A stretch of DNA of 39,890 nucleotides from Caldilineaceae bacterium SB0664_bin_27 (GTDB lineage: Bacteria > Chloroflexota > Anaerolineae > Caldilineales > Caldilineaceae): positions 33,044 through 72,933 of the forward strand of contig VXRG01000090.1 of NCBI GenBank assembly GCA_009838625.1. Reading direction: 5' to 3'. This document shows, one piece after another, positions 39,888-39,890 of the stretch. The notes beneath the pieces are model-generated. The model ran no database searches. It was not told where the DNA came from and was given only the letters and a program-made list of their open reading frames with translations. The translations under genes were made by a program, and so were the position numbers. Numbering within the stretch: position 1 is the first letter of the stretch; each line of letters begins with the position of its first letter.

Positions 39888-39890
39888 CCG

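Overview
The window reads as a GC-rich chromosomal segment of a free-living bacterium. It has no rRNA, tRNA, CRISPR or insertion-sequence sequence that I can see. I place it tentatively in the Chloroflexota (Caldilineae/Anaerolineae-like). The reasons are the lipoprotein-type YidC, the Tat-secreted lipoprotein sugar-binding proteins, the many carbohydrate importers and oxidoreductases, and the high GC. No single marker proves this. Promoters of the sigma-70 type (TTGACA-like / TATAAT-like, often with an extended TGC before the -10) and AGGAG ribosome binding sites are easy to find, and several decide start codons here.

Layout. 0-3 kb: a three-unit direct repeat, a membrane-anchored lectin-like protein, an intracellular-type subtilase, and a 90-residue protein that resembles the subtilase's own I9 propeptide. 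3-9.4 kb: malate synthase A, a large rifampicin-phosphotransferase-like dikinase, an aldo/keto reductase and a small membrane protein. 9.4-19 kb: a plus-strand carbohydrate-uptake operon. It starts at a consensus promoter with a structured leader holding a possible 34-codon ORF. It continues with an alkaline-phosphatase-superfamily phosphodiesterase and two complete permease/binding-protein sets in the order MalF-MalG-SBP-SBP-MalF-MalG, with a strong hairpin after each binding-protein gene and no ATPase gene. 19-21 kb: a minus-strand pair, a mannonate-dehydratase-type enzyme and a 6-phosphogluconate-dehydrogenase-like oxidoreductase, behind a promoter with a good operator candidate. The importers and this pair may form a sugar-acid uptake and catabolism module (inference).

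21-22.5 kb: a non-canonical formyltransferase and a divergent YggX-type iron-trafficking gene whose consensus promoter covers the formyltransferase start codon. 22.5-30.6 kb: a ten-gene minus-strand run. It is the conserved rpmH-rnpA-yidD-yidC-jag...parA-parB cluster normally close to the replication origin, but with a PfkB sugar kinase between jag and parA. It ends in a catalytically degenerate prenyl-synthase-like protein and an L-amino-acid-ligase-like ATP-grasp enzyme. rpmH is only 54 codons. No dnaA is present.

30.6-39.9 kb: a 434-bp AT-richer divergent intergenic region, an unrecognised four-helix membrane protein with a long disordered head, and priA. A minus-strand trio follows (ornithine cyclodeaminase family, double GNAT, anmK). 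It diverges from a zinc-site-less MDR dehydrogenase through back-to-back promoters. The window closes on a GC-rich terminator hairpin.

Most of the window is ordinary housekeeping and catabolism. The least explained parts are the stand-alone I9-like protein beside the subtilase, the prenyl-synthase pseudoenzyme paired with an ATP-grasp ligase behind parB, and the structured leader at 9.7-9.9 kb.
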